Below, piece by piece: positions 19,831 to 29,525 of a stretch of 55,162 nt of DNA. The position numbers and the translations under genes were made by a program. A model generated the notes under the pieces. That model searched no databases and was not told the origin of the DNA. It worked only from the letters and a program-made list of their open reading frames with translations. Origin of the DNA: Pelagibacterium lentulum (GTDB lineage: Bacteria; Pseudomonadota; Alphaproteobacteria; Rhizobiales; Devosiaceae); contig NZ_RZMW01000041.1 of NCBI RefSeq assembly GCF_003992625.1, positions 1 through 55,162 of the forward strand, read 5' to 3'. Each line of letters begins with the position of its first letter. The stretch's first letter is position 1.

Positions 19831-20073
19831 TTACTGTCTCGCGTCGCGCCAGCGGCGCCACGCGGCTGCCAGCTCGATCATCCAGAGGAGCCCGTCCCAT
19901 TCCGGCGCCTCGAGCGGATCGCTCATTTGTCCGGCGGGGCGGCGTCCATTTTTCCCGATCACAGAAGCGATCAGCGGATCGTGCATAGCTGCGTCTTCCA
20001 ACAGGTTGCGATTTGCTGAAGATAGGGCCAATTTGCGGGAAGCATAGAACGTGGAAGGAAAAGGGTCGTTCAT
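19831..20073 (-). CDS. Doubtful small ORF divergent from the LysR gene
   Basis: An 80-residue open frame (MNDPFPSTFYASRKLALSSA, continuing with DPLIASVIGKNGRRP and LLWMIELAAAWRRW). Residue composition looks protein-like, and it begins beside the LysR start (20076) on the opposite strand. There is no clear ribosome site and no recognised family. It could be the end of a lost gene. The rest of 19413-19830 shows nothing. Confidence 0.3.
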   Translation of the reverse strand: MNDPFPSTFYASRKLALSSANRNLLEDAAMHDPLIASVIGKNGRRPAGQMSDPLEAPEWDGLLWMIELAAAWRRWRDARQ

Positions 20074-20075
20074 TG

Positions 20076-20909
20076 ATGAAAAACGAAAATTGGGAGGACA
20101 TCCGGCTATTTCTCATTGTGGCACGGCGTGGAGGGCTGACGGGGGCTGCGCAGGAGACAGGTATGAGTCCGCCGACCATCGGGCGACGCATGCTGGCGTT
20201 GGAACGGAGCATGGGGCGCTCGCTGCTCGTGCGCGGTCCGACCGGGTATAGTCTGGCAGTGGACGGACAGATTCTCTATGAACGGGCCAAATCCATGGAA
20301 GCCGCTGCGCACTCGATCATCGAATGGCAGCAGGACATCCTGAAGCTGCCTATCGTCTCTATTGGAGCCGACACGTGGACCTTGAGGCTGATTATGGAAA
20401 ATCTGTCGACGATATGGACGCCATCCGATTCCTTCCGTATCTGCCTTAAGGTATTCGACGCCGGGATCGATTTCACCTATCGCGATGCCCACATCGGCAT
20501 TGTTGCCGACAGGCCGGTCAAGGGTAACGCGGCGACCCGCCCAGCCGGGCGCCGATCTTATGCGCCCTATCGCTCGCTATTGGCGGCACCCGAAACCGAG
20601 GGTAATTGGGTGTCACTGGGCACGGACACAGCGCCGGCGTCATGGATGCGCTGGACATTCTCTCAAGCGCACCTGCCCATCATCGCCTGGACCAATTCCC
20701 AAACCGGCCTGCTCGACCTGATCCGGGCTGGCGCGGGCACTGGCGTTCTCCCGTGTATGGTGGGTGATAAAGACCCGCTGATGACGCGGGCCGGGCCGGT
20801 GATCAAAGAACTCGAGCATGCGAGCTGGCTCGTCATGCATGATGACGACCGCCACCGGCAGGAGGTACGTCTTACTATCGACCGGCTCGGCGCCTTTCTG
20901 ACGGGGTAG
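20076..20909 (+). CDS. LysR family transcriptional regulator
   Basis: A 277-residue regulator. The N-terminal winged helix-turn-helix is visible (IRLFLIVARRGGLTGAAQET, then MSPPTIGRRMLALERSMG near residues 8-45), followed by a linker and a substrate-binding-type domain with ARxGxGTGVLPCMVGD near 230, typical of LysR proteins. The ATG at 20076 follows AAGGAAAAGGG at a good distance and opens the helix-turn-helix; the longer frame from 20013 lacks support. The effector domain is slightly short compared with the usual 300-residue length. No intact target gene is adjacent; the neighbours are decayed, so its regulon may lie elsewhere. Confidence 0.85.
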   Translation: MKNENWEDIRLFLIVARRGGLTGAAQETGMSPPTIGRRMLALERSMGRSLLVRGPTGYSLAVDGQILYERAKSMEAAAHSIIEWQQDILKLPIVSIGADTWTLRLIMENLSTIWTPSDSFRICLKVFDAGIDFTYRDAHIGIVADRPVKGNAATRPAGRRSYAPYRSLLAAPETEGNWVSLGTDTAPASWMRWTFSQAHLPIIAWTNSQTGLLDLIRAGAGTGVLPCMVGDKDPLMTRAGPVIKELEHASWLVMHDDDRHRQEVRLTIDRLGAFLTG

Positions 20910-21114
20910 AAGGGCAAACAAACAGCGGAACTTGCCGCCAACGATGGAAATCATGGACGGGATCGTATCCACCGTCGGTACGGCGCAAGGCCTTGTTGGG
21001 CGCTCACAATGAGACGTGATGCGGTCCTCCACGCGCGCTGCACGACGAGCGCTTTCGCCTCGTCCACGCTCGGCAAGGCCTCCGGCGGGGACTCACTTTC
21101 CAAAAAGGCGCGAA

Positions 21115-21510
21115 TGTTGATTGTCGCTGAGATCTGACCCGGTATTTGGAGTGAACCCCTGGGACTGGACCCATGTTTGAACGCTATCCTGCTCGTTTTG
21201 GGCGGGAGTTTGAGGAGTGTTAGACATGGCGTTTTTGAGCGTTATCCGGCGCTGGCATTTCCGGGACGGTTTTTCGATCCGGGAGATTTCGCGGCGCACG
21301 GGTCTGTCCCGGAATACCATTCGCAAATATCTGCGGTCCGATACGGTTGAGCCGAAGTTCAAGGTGCCCGAGCGGCCGAGCAAGATCGATCCTTTTGCCG
21401 AGAAGCTATCAAGCTGGTTGAAGGCCGAGAGCCGCAAGCCCCGCAACCAGCGGCGCACGGTCAAGCAGATCCATGCCGATCTGACCATCACCCTTGCTGC
21501 GCCATCGGGA
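21115..21510 (+). mobile_element. IS21-type insertion sequence, left-end fragment
   Basis: The region opens at about 21115 with TG (TGTTGATTGTCGCTGAG), as IS21-type ends do, then has a 100-bp leader and the start of an istA-like transposase. The element stops after about 370 bp where it runs into a GntR remnant, so the rest (DDE core, istB, right end) is missing. Confidence 0.6.
21226..21510 (+). pseudogene. IS21-family transposase (IstA) N-terminal fragment
   Basis: GAGGAG precedes the ATG at 21226. The first 85 residues are a typical IstA helix-turn-helix (RDGFSIREISRRTGLSRNTI, then RKYLRSD) followed by RTVKQIHADL. After about base 21484 the homology stops and the frame runs on through unrelated sequence to 21645. 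The catalytic DDE domain is absent, so the protein is inactive as a transposase. Confidence 0.75.
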
Positions 21511-21740
21511 AAACTGATCGCAAGAGCAATCTCGTTCGTCGGCTTTGGTGGCTCGCTCCGCGGTCAGGTTTGCCGCGTTGGATTCGATTGTCAAACGAGC
21601 GTCGAGAAGTTCGAACTACCCGAGCCTCACATCGATATCCTGTAGTTCAAACACATTCTCGAGGACCGAGCGAACCGAGCTCCGGCGAAAAATTGCAGTG
21701 CCGGTCCGACCACGCACCTCGACGGGTCGATATGTCAGGG
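21500..21740 (-). pseudogene. Second GntR/FCD regulator remnant, cut by the IS21 fragment
   Basis: Minus-strand translation gives RPVEVRGRTGTAIFRR (the wing of a GntR domain), a linker, then an in-frame TAG (21616-21618), then FELLDARLTIESNAANLTAE and RATKADE (start of the FCD domain). The recognition helix upstream and the rest of FCD downstream are missing; the IS21 stump begins where FCD breaks off. The FELL...ATKADE block is clearly related to that in the 19019-19412 pseudogene. Confidence 0.7.
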
Positions 21741-21879
21741 ATCGATCCGGAAGGGCCGCAGCTTTGCGTCAACTTGGTTTCAAGTCATTTGCCATTTTTG
21801 TTGATATATCTATTCGCTTGGAACTTAAGTCGATCTCATAGGCGCTAACTCGGAAGGGTCCAGGTATGGAGACGATGCC

Positions 21880-23019
21880 TCACCCTGAAGCGTTGCGGCG
21901 ACCGGCCACGGGTGCAAGCAAAAGACTGAGCGCCAAAAAAGGCAGCAGGATCGCAAACACAACACGTAACCCGGCCGTCTCAGCGATAAAGCCGAAGCCG
22001 GCAGGTACACCGAAAGTAGCGATCAACATGACCATCGACATGGCAGCCATGTTATCGGATGGTGAGCGACCAGGAAGTCGCGAGACGACCATAACCCCTA
22101 TTGGAGCATTGAGAGCGACGCCTGCGCCCAGGATAGCCAAGGCCAGGCCGGCAACGTAGGCATTTTCGGCCATGAGCAGGATTGAGACGCCGACCGCTCC
22201 CAGGCAAGCGCTACCGCGCACGAGGGTTGCCGCCGACAGATGCGCACGCAGGCTATCGCCCAGCATGCGGGTGGCTCCCATGCCTATGGTGAAGGCTGCA
22301 AAGACAAGTCCTGCACTTGCTGCGTCGGTTTCCACGATTTCAAGAAGGAAAAACATCGACCAATCATAGATTGTACCTTCGGTAAGCGAAATTCCGATCA
22401 CCATTGCGCAGACAAGGAGTACCGCTCGGTCGGGCACTGCAAAGATCGGCCGTTTTCGGCCCCGTGGAGCTGCGAGGACTGCGTTGCTGGGGGCGATGGC
22501 GAGAAAAAAGGCGATAAGAAGGGTCACGGTAAGGCTTGCTGCCGACTGATGCCAGGCGGGAGACAAGCCCAGCCCTATCAATCCACCTGCCGCAAGCGAA
22601 CCGGCAAACAGACCCACCGACCAGAATCCGTGGCTGCGCGAGAGTACCGATGTGCCGCTCGCAGTCTCGATACCGATGGCCACCATGTTCTGGCCAACGT
22701 CGAGAAAGGTGCGAATGAAGCTATAGGTGGCAAACAGGATGGGAATGAAAAAGCCAGGCGAAAGCGCAAACAGCGGCATTATCGCGGCATTGGCCAACAG
22801 CATTGTTGCTGCAGCTATGCGCGGTGTCAGCCTGTCGACGAGCGCGCCGGCAATGGGCAGGGCCAGTAATGTGCCCAACGGCATGCCCAAAAGTGCAAGC
22901 CCGAGTTCTGCTTTGTTGAGCCCAGCGCTCTCGGCAATATGAGGCAAGCGGGTAAAAAGCGTGATGTGCATGAGTGCGTTGGAGAAAAACAGCAACGCAG
23001 GTGCCAGAAGCAGGGGCAT
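21880..23019 (-). CDS. MFS transporter (YbjJ-like)
   Basis: A 379-residue integral membrane protein with about 12 hydrophobic spans. Markers are LPHIAESAGLNKAELGLALL near the N-terminus, the SLTEGTIYDWSMFFL segment and the ATRMLGDSLRAHLS loop, which fit the YbjJ/fucose-permease-like branch. It is the last gene of the LacI-linked ABC transporter operon. The start is uncertain: ATG 23019 opens the first membrane span but has a poor ribosome site; the frame is open to 23097 inside the ABC gene. Whether it exports or imports, and its substrate, cannot be said. Confidence 0.85.
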   Translation of the reverse strand: MPLLLAPALLFFSNALMHITLFTRLPHIAESAGLNKAELGLALLGMPLGTLLALPIAGALVDRLTPRIAAATMLLANAAIMPLFALSPGFFIPILFATYSFIRTFLDVGQNMVAIGIETASGTSVLSRSHGFWSVGLFAGSLAAGGLIGLGLSPAWHQSAASLTVTLLIAFFLAIAPSNAVLAAPRGRKRPIFAVPDRAVLLVCAMVIGISLTEGTIYDWSMFFLLEIVETDAASAGLVFAAFTIGMGATRMLGDSLRAHLSAATLVRGSACLGAVGVSILLMAENAYVAGLALAILGAGVALNAPIGVMVVSRLPGRSPSDNMAAMSMVMLIATFGVPAGFGFIAETAGLRVVFAILLPFLALSLLLAPVAGRRNASG

Positions 23020-23059
23020 GGAAAAGCAACTCGCAGAGGAGAGAACAGGGGAAGTGCGG

Positions 23060-25126
23060 TCAGGCGGCGCGCACGGGGGAGGCAAGGCTGAGATCATCTG
23101 CGCGATGGCACGCGACCACCTGGCCAGACCCGGTTGGACGCAGCACGGGCACGCTGGAGCGGCATTGAGTGCTTGCGTAGCGACAGCGGACAGCGAAAGC
23201 GCAGCCCCGTTCGGTGGCGCCCCCCGAAGGAGCGTGACCTTCGATACGCAACGAGGGATTCATGCGACGGCCCTTGCCGGGGATAGCAGCCAGTAGCGCC
23301 TCGGTATAGGGGTGGCAGGGTGTGTGAAATATGGCTTCGGTGGCCCCCATCTCCACGATCCGGCCAGCATACATCACAGCCACGCGATCCGAGACATTGG
23401 CGATGACGCCCAAATCATGGGAAACGAAGAGGTAGGTCAGGCCCAAATTTTCCTGTAGCCGCTTCATAAGATTGATGATCTGGGTCTGGACCGAAACGTC
23501 GAGTGCAGAAACGGCCTCATCGGCAATAACCAGCCTGGGGTTCGAGGCCAGTGCACGAGCGATCGCAATGCGCTGGCGCTGACCGCCGGAAAAGGCGTGC
23601 GGGTAGCGGGTGGCATAGTCGGGACTCAGCCCCACCTCGCCCAGCAACGCCTCCACGCGGGTATAGATTTCGGCGCGGCTCATGGTGGTGTTGACTTCGA
23701 GAACCTCACCAATGATGTCGCGCACGCGCATGCGCGGGTTGAGCGAGCCTGTGGGATCCTGAAACACCATCCGCATATCCCGGCGCAAAGTGCGTGCAAT
23801 CGCGCCTTTGGCCGTGTGGATATCAATTGGGCCATCTTCGGCTTCGAAGGTGATCGTGCCACCATCGGCGCGGTGCAGCCCCACTAGGGTCCGGGCAAGG
23901 GTTGACTTTCCGCAACCGCTCTCACCGACCAAGCCGAGTGTCTCGCCCCGGGCAATGGTGAAGGATACCTCGGAGACGGCCCGCACATGGCCCACGGTGC
24001 GTTCAAGAAAGCCTTTGCGAATGGGGAAAACCTTAGTGAGCCTTTCCACGCGGAGCAGAGGCAGGGCTTTGGCGGTGGAAACGTTGGTGGCTACAGCGGC
24101 GGGTTGGAGCGCGGTTGCCGGCAGGGCGAACTGGCTCGCGAACTCGCCCAGGGCATGGCAGGCGGCAGAATGATCGGTGCCGACCGTGACAGCCTCCGGG
24201 ACATGGGTGTCGCAAATTCCGGCCCGCGCGATATCGCAGCGTGTGCGGAAGGGGCAGCCCGAGGGGCGGTTGGCCGGGGCAGGCACCATGCCGGGGATGG
24301 CGCGGAGCGGACGATTGAAATCCCCGTCCAGTCTCGGCATGGAGGCGAGCAGGCCACGCGTATAAGGGTGCTTGGGGTTAGCCAGCACTTCGGCCGCTGG
24401 ACCCTGTTCGACGATCCGCCCCAGATACATCACCGCCACTTCGTCAGCGATTTCCTCCACCACACCCAGATCGTGAGTAATGAACAACACCGCCATGCCT
24501 TGTTCAGCCTGCAAGCGACGCAGCAGATCCAGAATGTTGGCCTGGGTGGTCACATCGAGTGCGGTTGTCGGCTCATCGGCGATCAGAAGGCGCGGTTGGC
24601 AGATAAGTGCCATAGCGATCATCGCGCGCTGTCGCTGTCCTCCTGAAAGCTCGAATACATAGCGGTCAACGCGAGTTTCGGGCTCGGGCATGCCGACCTG
24701 GCGCAACATATCGATGGCCGCCGCACGTGCTGTCTTTGCATCGATCTTGCGATGGAGTTGCAGCGCCTCGATGATCTGGTTGCCCACCGTATAGAGGGGC
24801 GAAAGAAAGCTCATCGGCTCCTGGTGAATCATGCCGATTTTACCACCACGGACAGCACGGAGTTCCGGGCTGTCGAGGTGGAGCGCAGTAATGTCGCTAT
24901 CGCCCAATCGGATGGTGCCGCTAGTGATTTTGGCCTGAAGGTCGAGGACTCGGAGGATGGATTTGGCCGTCACGGACTTGCCGCAGCCGCTCTCGCCCAC
25001 AAGACACACGGTCTTGCCGCGCGGAAGGGACAGGGTCAAACCATCCACCACCCGGACCGGACCGTTGCGGGTTGTGAAATCAATGCTGAGATCGGAGATA
25101 TCGAGCAGGGTGTCCGAAGAAGTCAT
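23060..25126 (-). CDS. Fused double ATP-binding protein of an oligopeptide-type ABC transporter (DppD-DppF)
   Basis: A 688-residue protein carrying two complete nucleotide-binding domains. The first half has Walker [14 protein letters not shown], signature [15 protein letters not shown] and Walker [13 protein letters not shown]; the second has [28 protein letters not shown] and [12 protein letters not shown]. Each half ends with the cysteine-bearing oligopeptide/dipeptide tail ([21 protein letters not shown]). In most such transporters these are two separate genes; fusion is known in this family. The second Walker B has DEAVSALD in place of the common DEPVSALD. ATG 25126 lies 11 bp after the permease stop; an in-frame TTG at 25141 is an alternative. 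It energises the two permeases encoded just upstream. Confidence 0.93.
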   Translation of the reverse strand: MTSSDTLLDISDLSIDFTTRNGPVRVVDGLTLSLPRGKTVCLVGESGCGKSVTAKSILRVLDLQAKITSGTIRLGDSDITALHLDSPELRAVRGGKIGMIHQEPMSFLSPLYTVGNQIIEALQLHRKIDAKTARAAAIDMLRQVGMPEPETRVDRYVFELSGGQRQRAMIAMALICQPRLLIADEPTTALDVTTQANILDLLRRLQAEQGMAVLFITHDLGVVEEIADEVAVMYLGRIVEQGPAAEVLANPKHPYTRGLLASMPRLDGDFNRPLRAIPGMVPAPANRPSGCPFRTRCDIARAGICDTHVPEAVTVGTDHSAACHALGEFASQFALPATALQPAAVATNVSTAKALPLLRVERLTKVFPIRKGFLERTVGHVRAVSEVSFTIARGETLGLVGESGCGKSTLARTLVGLHRADGGTITFEAEDGPIDIHTAKGAIARTLRRDMRMVFQDPTGSLNPRMRVRDIIGEVLEVNTTMSRAEIYTRVEALLGEVGLSPDYATRYPHAFSGGQRQRIAIARALASNPRLVIADEAVSALDVSVQTQIINLMKRLQENLGLTYLFVSHDLGVIANVSDRVAVMYAGRIVEMGATEAIFHTPCHPYTEALLAAIPGKGRRMNPSLRIEGHAPSGGATERGCAFAVRCRYASTQCRSSVPVLRPTGSGQVVACHRADDLSLASPVRAA

Positions 25127-25137
25127 GGTGTCACACG

Positions 25138-26280
25138 TCAATCGTCATAGGGGTCGGCTGCGTCGCGCAGCCCATCGCCAAGGAAGTTGAGAGAAAGTAC
25201 GGAAATCACCACGGCAGCACCGGGCAGGAGTAACCAGGGCGCCGAGGCGATTGTGCGCACATTCTGTGCTTCCTGAAGCAGCACACCCCAGCTCACGATT
25301 GGGGTTCTCAGCCCGATGCCGAGATAGCTGAGCGCAGTTTCCGCCAGGATCATGCCTGGGATGGCAAGAGTGACGACCGCAATGATGTGACTCACGAAAC
25401 TGGGCAGCATGTGGCGGAAAATGACCCGTACCGGCCCGCATCCATCCAATCGTGCTGCCTTGACGAAATCCTCACTACGCATGGCCAGAAAGCGTCCGCG
25501 AACCACGCGGGCGAGACTTGTCCAGCCCAGGATCGAGAGAATCACGGTTATCAGGAAATAGACTTGCAAGGGCGGAATGTTTGCGGGAATCGCGGCTGCG
25601 AGACCGATCCAGAGTGGAATGGAGGGAACCGACTGGATGAACTCGATGTTGCGCTGGATAAGATTGTCGACAAGGCCGCCAAACAGACCGGATATGCCGC
25701 CAATCAGGATACCTAACACGAGGCTGATGGCCACGCCCACAAGACCGATGGTCATGGAAATGCGCGTTCCATAGATGGTGCGGCTGAAATTGTCTCGACC
25801 GAGGCGGTCTGCACCAAAGAGGTAGAATGGGTCACCAGCATTGAGCGGTCCAAACAGGCGAAGGTCGGATTCGATCAACCCGAGCAGCCGGTATGGTTCT
25901 CCGCGCACAAAAAGGCCGATATCGATGATCTCCTCATCGGAAATGGTAAAGATACGGCGGCCGGAATTGTAGTCGATCACCGCTTCGTAGCCCTTTACAT
26001 GCGGCCGGAACTGCCAATCACCCTCGACTTGAACGCCCAGTGCGAAGGGCTGGGGCGGCGCGAGGGTGTAGCGCGGGTTGTAGGCCTCGAGCGTTACAGG
26101 CGCCAGAAACTCAGGTATGAGGGCCACAACATAGATCAGCAGAACCACTATGCCGCCTGCAACGCCAAGCCTGTGGCGCACGAATTTGCGCCACGTCAGT
26201 TGCCACTGGCTTTCATTGCCTAGGCCGCGAACCGGATCGTCGGTCGGGGCCAAGGGCGCTGAGGGATCGATGGAAGTCAT
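25138..26280 (-). CDS. ABC transporter permease (OppC/DppC type)
   Basis: A 380-residue inner-membrane protein with an N-terminal span near 40 and five more in the C-terminal half. The binding-protein-dependent transport motif is in the stretch VKAARLDGCGPVRVIFRHML, followed by GWTSLARV-type neighbours and ILAETALSYLGIGL. A long periplasmic insertion (about 70-160) lies between spans 1 and 2, as in oligosaccharide/peptide permeases of this branch. It pairs with the next permease upstream, whose stop is only 4 bp away. Confidence 0.93.
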   Translation of the reverse strand: MTSIDPSAPLAPTDDPVRGLGNESQWQLTWRKFVRHRLGVAGGIVVLLIYVVALIPEFLAPVTLEAYNPRYTLAPPQPFALGVQVEGDWQFRPHVKGYEAVIDYNSGRRIFTISDEEIIDIGLFVRGEPYRLLGLIESDLRLFGPLNAGDPFYLFGADRLGRDNFSRTIYGTRISMTIGLVGVAISLVLGILIGGISGLFGGLVDNLIQRNIEFIQSVPSIPLWIGLAAAIPANIPPLQVYFLITVILSILGWTSLARVVRGRFLAMRSEDFVKAARLDGCGPVRVIFRHMLPSFVSHIIAVVTLAIPGMILAETALSYLGIGLRTPIVSWGVLLQEAQNVRTIASAPWLLLPGAAVVISVLSLNFLGDGLRDAADPYDD

Positions 26281-26284
26281 AATA

Positions 26285-27277
26285 CTATCCCTGTTGGTAA
26301 CGGATGCGGGGGTCGAGCCAGCCCAGAACGAGATCTGACAGCAAGGTTCCCAGCACCACTAGGACCGACAGCATCAGGATGAAACTTGCAGCCATGTTCA
26401 TGTCCTGGGTGCGCAGTGCGTCCAGAAGCAGTGGTCCCGTAGTTTGCAGACCCATGACAATGGCAACGATCGTGCCCCCGGAAATGATATCGACGAAAAT
26501 GTCGTTCTGGCTGGAAACGAAGGGATTGAGGGCGTGCCGCACCGGGTATTTGAGCAGAAGCCGGGTTTCCACCATTCCCTTGGCACGCGCGGCTGTCACA
26601 TAGGGCTTGCGCACCTCGTCAATTAGGTTGGCACGGATAACCCGGATCACATTGGCCGTCCCGGCCGTACCTAAAACGATCATGGGCAGCCAGAGATGGG
26701 CAAAAAGGTCCATGACCTTGCCCCAGCTCCAGGGCGCTTCGACATATTGGGGTGAAAAAAGGCCCCCCACATGCTGGCCGAACACAGTGAAGGCCACATA
26801 CATCACGGCGAGTGCCAGGAGAAAATTGGGAATGGCTAAGCCAAGGAAGCCAATGAAGGTGAAAACATAGTCGCCAACCGAATAGCGACGAACAGCGGAA
26901 TAGATGCCGATAGGGATGGCAACGACCCAAATGAACAGCAGGCTTGCCACCGAGAGCACGACCGTCAGTCCTATTCGGGGCCAGATGACCTCACTGACTG
27001 GCAAGTTCCACGAAAAGGAATAGCCAAAATCTCCGCGCAGCACGATGCCTGAGATCCAGGTCCAATATTGGGTTAGAACCGGGCGGTCGAGGCCGTAGGC
27101 GGCTCGCAGGGACTGAATTTCGGTCGCAGTCATTGTGTCGCCGAGTGCAGCACGCTCCTGCGCCAGGCGATCAACGAAATCGCCTGGAGGAAGGGCGATC
27201 ACCATAAAGGATATGAATGAAACGGCGATCAATGCCGGAATGGCGTAGAACGTACGCCGGATGACGAAACTCAGCAT
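26285..27277 (-). CDS. ABC transporter permease (OppB/DppB type)
   Basis: A 330-residue inner-membrane permease starting MLSFVIRRTFYAIPAL, the typical first span of DppB proteins, with the conserved LPPGDFVD after it and the EAA-type loop YVTAARAKGMVETRLLLKY near 215. Six spans are expected. ATG 27277 is preferred; an in-frame GTG at 27286 is possible. It lies second in the operon after the binding-protein gene, separated by 61 bp that hold a strong hairpin. Confidence 0.92.
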   Translation of the reverse strand: MLSFVIRRTFYAIPALIAVSFISFMVIALPPGDFVDRLAQERAALGDTMTATEIQSLRAAYGLDRPVLTQYWTWISGIVLRGDFGYSFSWNLPVSEVIWPRIGLTVVLSVASLLFIWVVAIPIGIYSAVRRYSVGDYVFTFIGFLGLAIPNFLLALAVMYVAFTVFGQHVGGLFSPQYVEAPWSWGKVMDLFAHLWLPMIVLGTAGTANVIRVIRANLIDEVRKPYVTAARAKGMVETRLLLKYPVRHALNPFVSSQNDIFVDIISGGTIVAIVMGLQTTGPLLLDALRTQDMNMAASFILMLSVLVVLGTLLSDLVLGWLDPRIRYQQG

Positions 27278-27305
27278 GGCTTGCACCGATTGAAAACATT
27301 AGGAC

Positions 27306-27330
27306 GCGCGGGCAGCCAAGCTGCCCGCGC
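27306..27330 (-). promoter_or_regulatory. Strong intercistronic hairpin after the binding-protein gene
   Basis: GCGCGGGCAGC pairs perfectly (11 bp) with GCTGCCCGCGC around a 3-nt loop, in the gap between the binding-protein stop and the permease start. There is no T run, so it more likely protects the upstream binding-protein mRNA from 3' decay or attenuates read-through than terminates fully. Confidence 0.7.
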
Positions 27331-27338
27331 CTGTTGCG

Positions 27339-29309
27339 TTACTGAGCGAAGTAGTAGGTGGCGAAGTTAGAAGGAGCGGGCCCCGGATAGAGCCAGCCTT
27401 CGATAAACTCCTCTGGGACGTTTCGCAGGTCGTTGCTGACCGAGCGGTAGAAGCCAGCGGGTGTGGCAAGGCCGATCGAAAGGAACTCTTCGGCATGAAG
27501 GTCGGTGAATTCCTTCATCAGGGCCTCCTGCTCTTCGCCCACCCTGGTGGGGATGATCGAGCGCAGCTCATAAAGGCGCTGTATATTTTCCGGCGGAGTC
27601 ACCGGCTCGACACCATCGGCAAGGGTGGCGCCGGGGTTGAGGCGCAGGGTATCCCAGGCCGCCCAGCCATCCCAATTGCCCTTCGACCAATAGCCATAAT
27701 GGTTCATGAACCTGTCAAGATTGAGCAGCGGAAGCTGGCCGCAGCCGTTCTCGCCCACCCAGACCACAGCATCGCGATCAGGTGCTGAACGGAAATTGCC
27801 GAACAGTTCGTTGGCGTGGTAGCGGATGGTGACATCAAGGCCAACCTGCTGCCAGGTCCGCTCGATAAGCTGGAAGGCATCGACTGTATCGGGCTTGAAG
27901 TCGGCGTTGATATCGACGGTGAAGCGGAAGGGCTCTCCGTCAGGGCCGACGCGCACCCCATTTTCATTGCGAGGCAGGATGCGGTCGAGATATTGGTTGG
28001 CCTGATCGAGATCGAACTCGGTGTAATTCTTCGCCATCGCCTCGTTATAGAAAGGCGAATTGGGGAGCGGCGCCGGTTGGAATGGTTCGCCCTGGCCAAG
28101 ATAGACCGTGTCGATGATTTCCTGCCGGTTGATGGCATGGGACACGCCGACGCGGAAATCTTTGGACTGGAAGACTTCGGCCCGGACCGGGTCGGTATGA
28201 TTGACGGAGAAGTTGAGGACGGCTGTATTGTAGTCGCAGCTCGTAGCGTTGACCAGGCGGTAACCGCCGGCGTCCTGATTGTCGAAAAACACCGCACGAT
28301 TTTGAGGAATGGAAATGTTGCGCGGGGAGATGGTTATGTTGCCCTGGATGACCTGAAGAAGTGTCACCTCCGCGTCAGAGGTGTGCATCCAGGTGCGGTT
28401 ATCTATATAGGGTAGTTGCTGGCAGTCGGCATCGACGGCGAAGTAGTAGGGGTTCCGAACAAAAGTGATCCGCTCCTTGCCCAGTATTGTGTCCGTGGCA
28501 ATCCAGCCATGAACCGAGGGACGATCGGGGTCGTTGAACTGGGCGGGGTCATTGTAGGAACCGACATTACCCTGCCACCAACTCGCATAATTGGTGGTGC
28601 CGGCGGCCTGCATCAACTCGGCCACGCCTTCTGGATTGGCGTCGATGTCGAAGCGTTCCATATAGTGAGCGGGGAACTGCACGACGCGCTGTCCATAAGG
28701 GCCGGCCATGTGCTGGAGGAACAGCCCATTGGGCTTGGTCCACTCGAACCGGACCGTGAAATCGTCCACCTTGGTGACGGCGGGAAACTCCCCGTCCACG
28801 GCAAATTCACCCCTTGGACCGCCGGTCATGATCTTGGGATTGTTTTCGACGCGATCCCACCAATAAAGGATGTCGTCAGCGGTGAAGGGGTGGCCGTCAG
28901 ACCATTTCATGCCTTCGCGAAGAAAGAAGGTGTATCGCGTCGCATCCTCGCTGATCTCCCAGCCCTTGGCGATGGCAGGCACCACCTCGGAGCCATCCAC
29001 GCTCCAACGCACGAGCGGCTCGTAGCCGAAATGGCGCTGGTCGGCGAGATTGCCGCCACCCCAGCTATCGACGAGCGTTCCGCCATAGGTGCCGATCTCG
29101 GCAGCGCGGATGACAAGCGGTTCTTTGGGAAGACGCTGCTCGACCGGGGGAAGGTCGCCAGAAGCGACGCGGTCCGCCAATTGCGGCGCCTCGCCAAATA
29201 CCGAACACATAGCGCTGGCGGTGGTTTCCTGCGCCATCGCCGGGACACCGGAAATGGCCGTTGCAGCGAGCAGTCCCGCCAGCATGGCCGAAGTCGGCTT
29301 CTTGATCAT
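27339..29309 (-). CDS. ABC transporter substrate-binding protein, family 5
   Basis: A 656-residue periplasmic protein of the oligopeptide/oligosaccharide family 5 fold. It has a signal peptide (MIKKPTSAMLAGLLAATAIS, cleavage near MAQ). FGYEPLVRW, TRYTFFLREGMKWSDGHPFT and FRVGVSHAINRQEI are family markers. At 656 residues it is longer than the 500-550 of classic DppA, as seen in the branch used for larger ligands including oligosaccharides. The ATG at 29309 has GAGGAT at the right distance; the in-frame start at 29333 would precede it. It heads the operon and faces the divergent LacI regulator. Confidence 0.93.
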   Translation of the reverse strand: MIKKPTSAMLAGLLAATAISGVPAMAQETTASAMCSVFGEAPQLADRVASGDLPPVEQRLPKEPLVIRAAEIGTYGGTLVDSWGGGNLADQRHFGYEPLVRWSVDGSEVVPAIAKGWEISEDATRYTFFLREGMKWSDGHPFTADDILYWWDRVENNPKIMTGGPRGEFAVDGEFPAVTKVDDFTVRFEWTKPNGLFLQHMAGPYGQRVVQFPAHYMERFDIDANPEGVAELMQAAGTTNYASWWQGNVGSYNDPAQFNDPDRPSVHGWIATDTILGKERITFVRNPYYFAVDADCQQLPYIDNRTWMHTSDAEVTLLQVIQGNITISPRNISIPQNRAVFFDNQDAGGYRLVNATSCDYNTAVLNFSVNHTDPVRAEVFQSKDFRVGVSHAINRQEIIDTVYLGQGEPFQPAPLPNSPFYNEAMAKNYTEFDLDQANQYLDRILPRNENGVRVGPDGEPFRFTVDINADFKPDTVDAFQLIERTWQQVGLDVTIRYHANELFGNFRSAPDRDAVVWVGENGCGQLPLLNLDRFMNHYGYWSKGNWDGWAAWDTLRLNPGATLADGVEPVTPPENIQRLYELRSIIPTRVGEEQEALMKEFTDLHAEEFLSIGLATPAGFYRSVSNDLRNVPEEFIEGWLYPGPAPSNFATYYFAQ

Positions 29310-29416
29310 GACTCTATATCCTCGATTTGACACTGATGTCGGGGGCGGCGAAACGCCTTGCCTGTGAATACGGTGGACGATCTACACGGGCTCGTTAGCA
29401 AAGCTATGACAGACAT

Positions 29417-29434
29417 CTTGAAAACGGTTTCAAG
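29417..29434. promoter_or_regulatory. LacI-type operator between binding-protein gene and lacI-type gene
   Basis: CTTGAAAACGGTTTCAAG is an almost perfect palindrome (16 of 18 bases) with a central CG, the shape of LacI/GalR-family operators. It lies about 110 bp before the binding-protein start and 90 bp before the regulator start. A perfect version of the same core lies at 30563. Confidence 0.75.
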
Positions 29435-29525
29435 AATGTGTTTTCTGTGCGTTCGAAACGGGATGAGTTGGGCACCAGTTCGCATGCTCTCGCAATACAG
29501 GTGCAAAAGCTGAAGGGTGCTGAGT

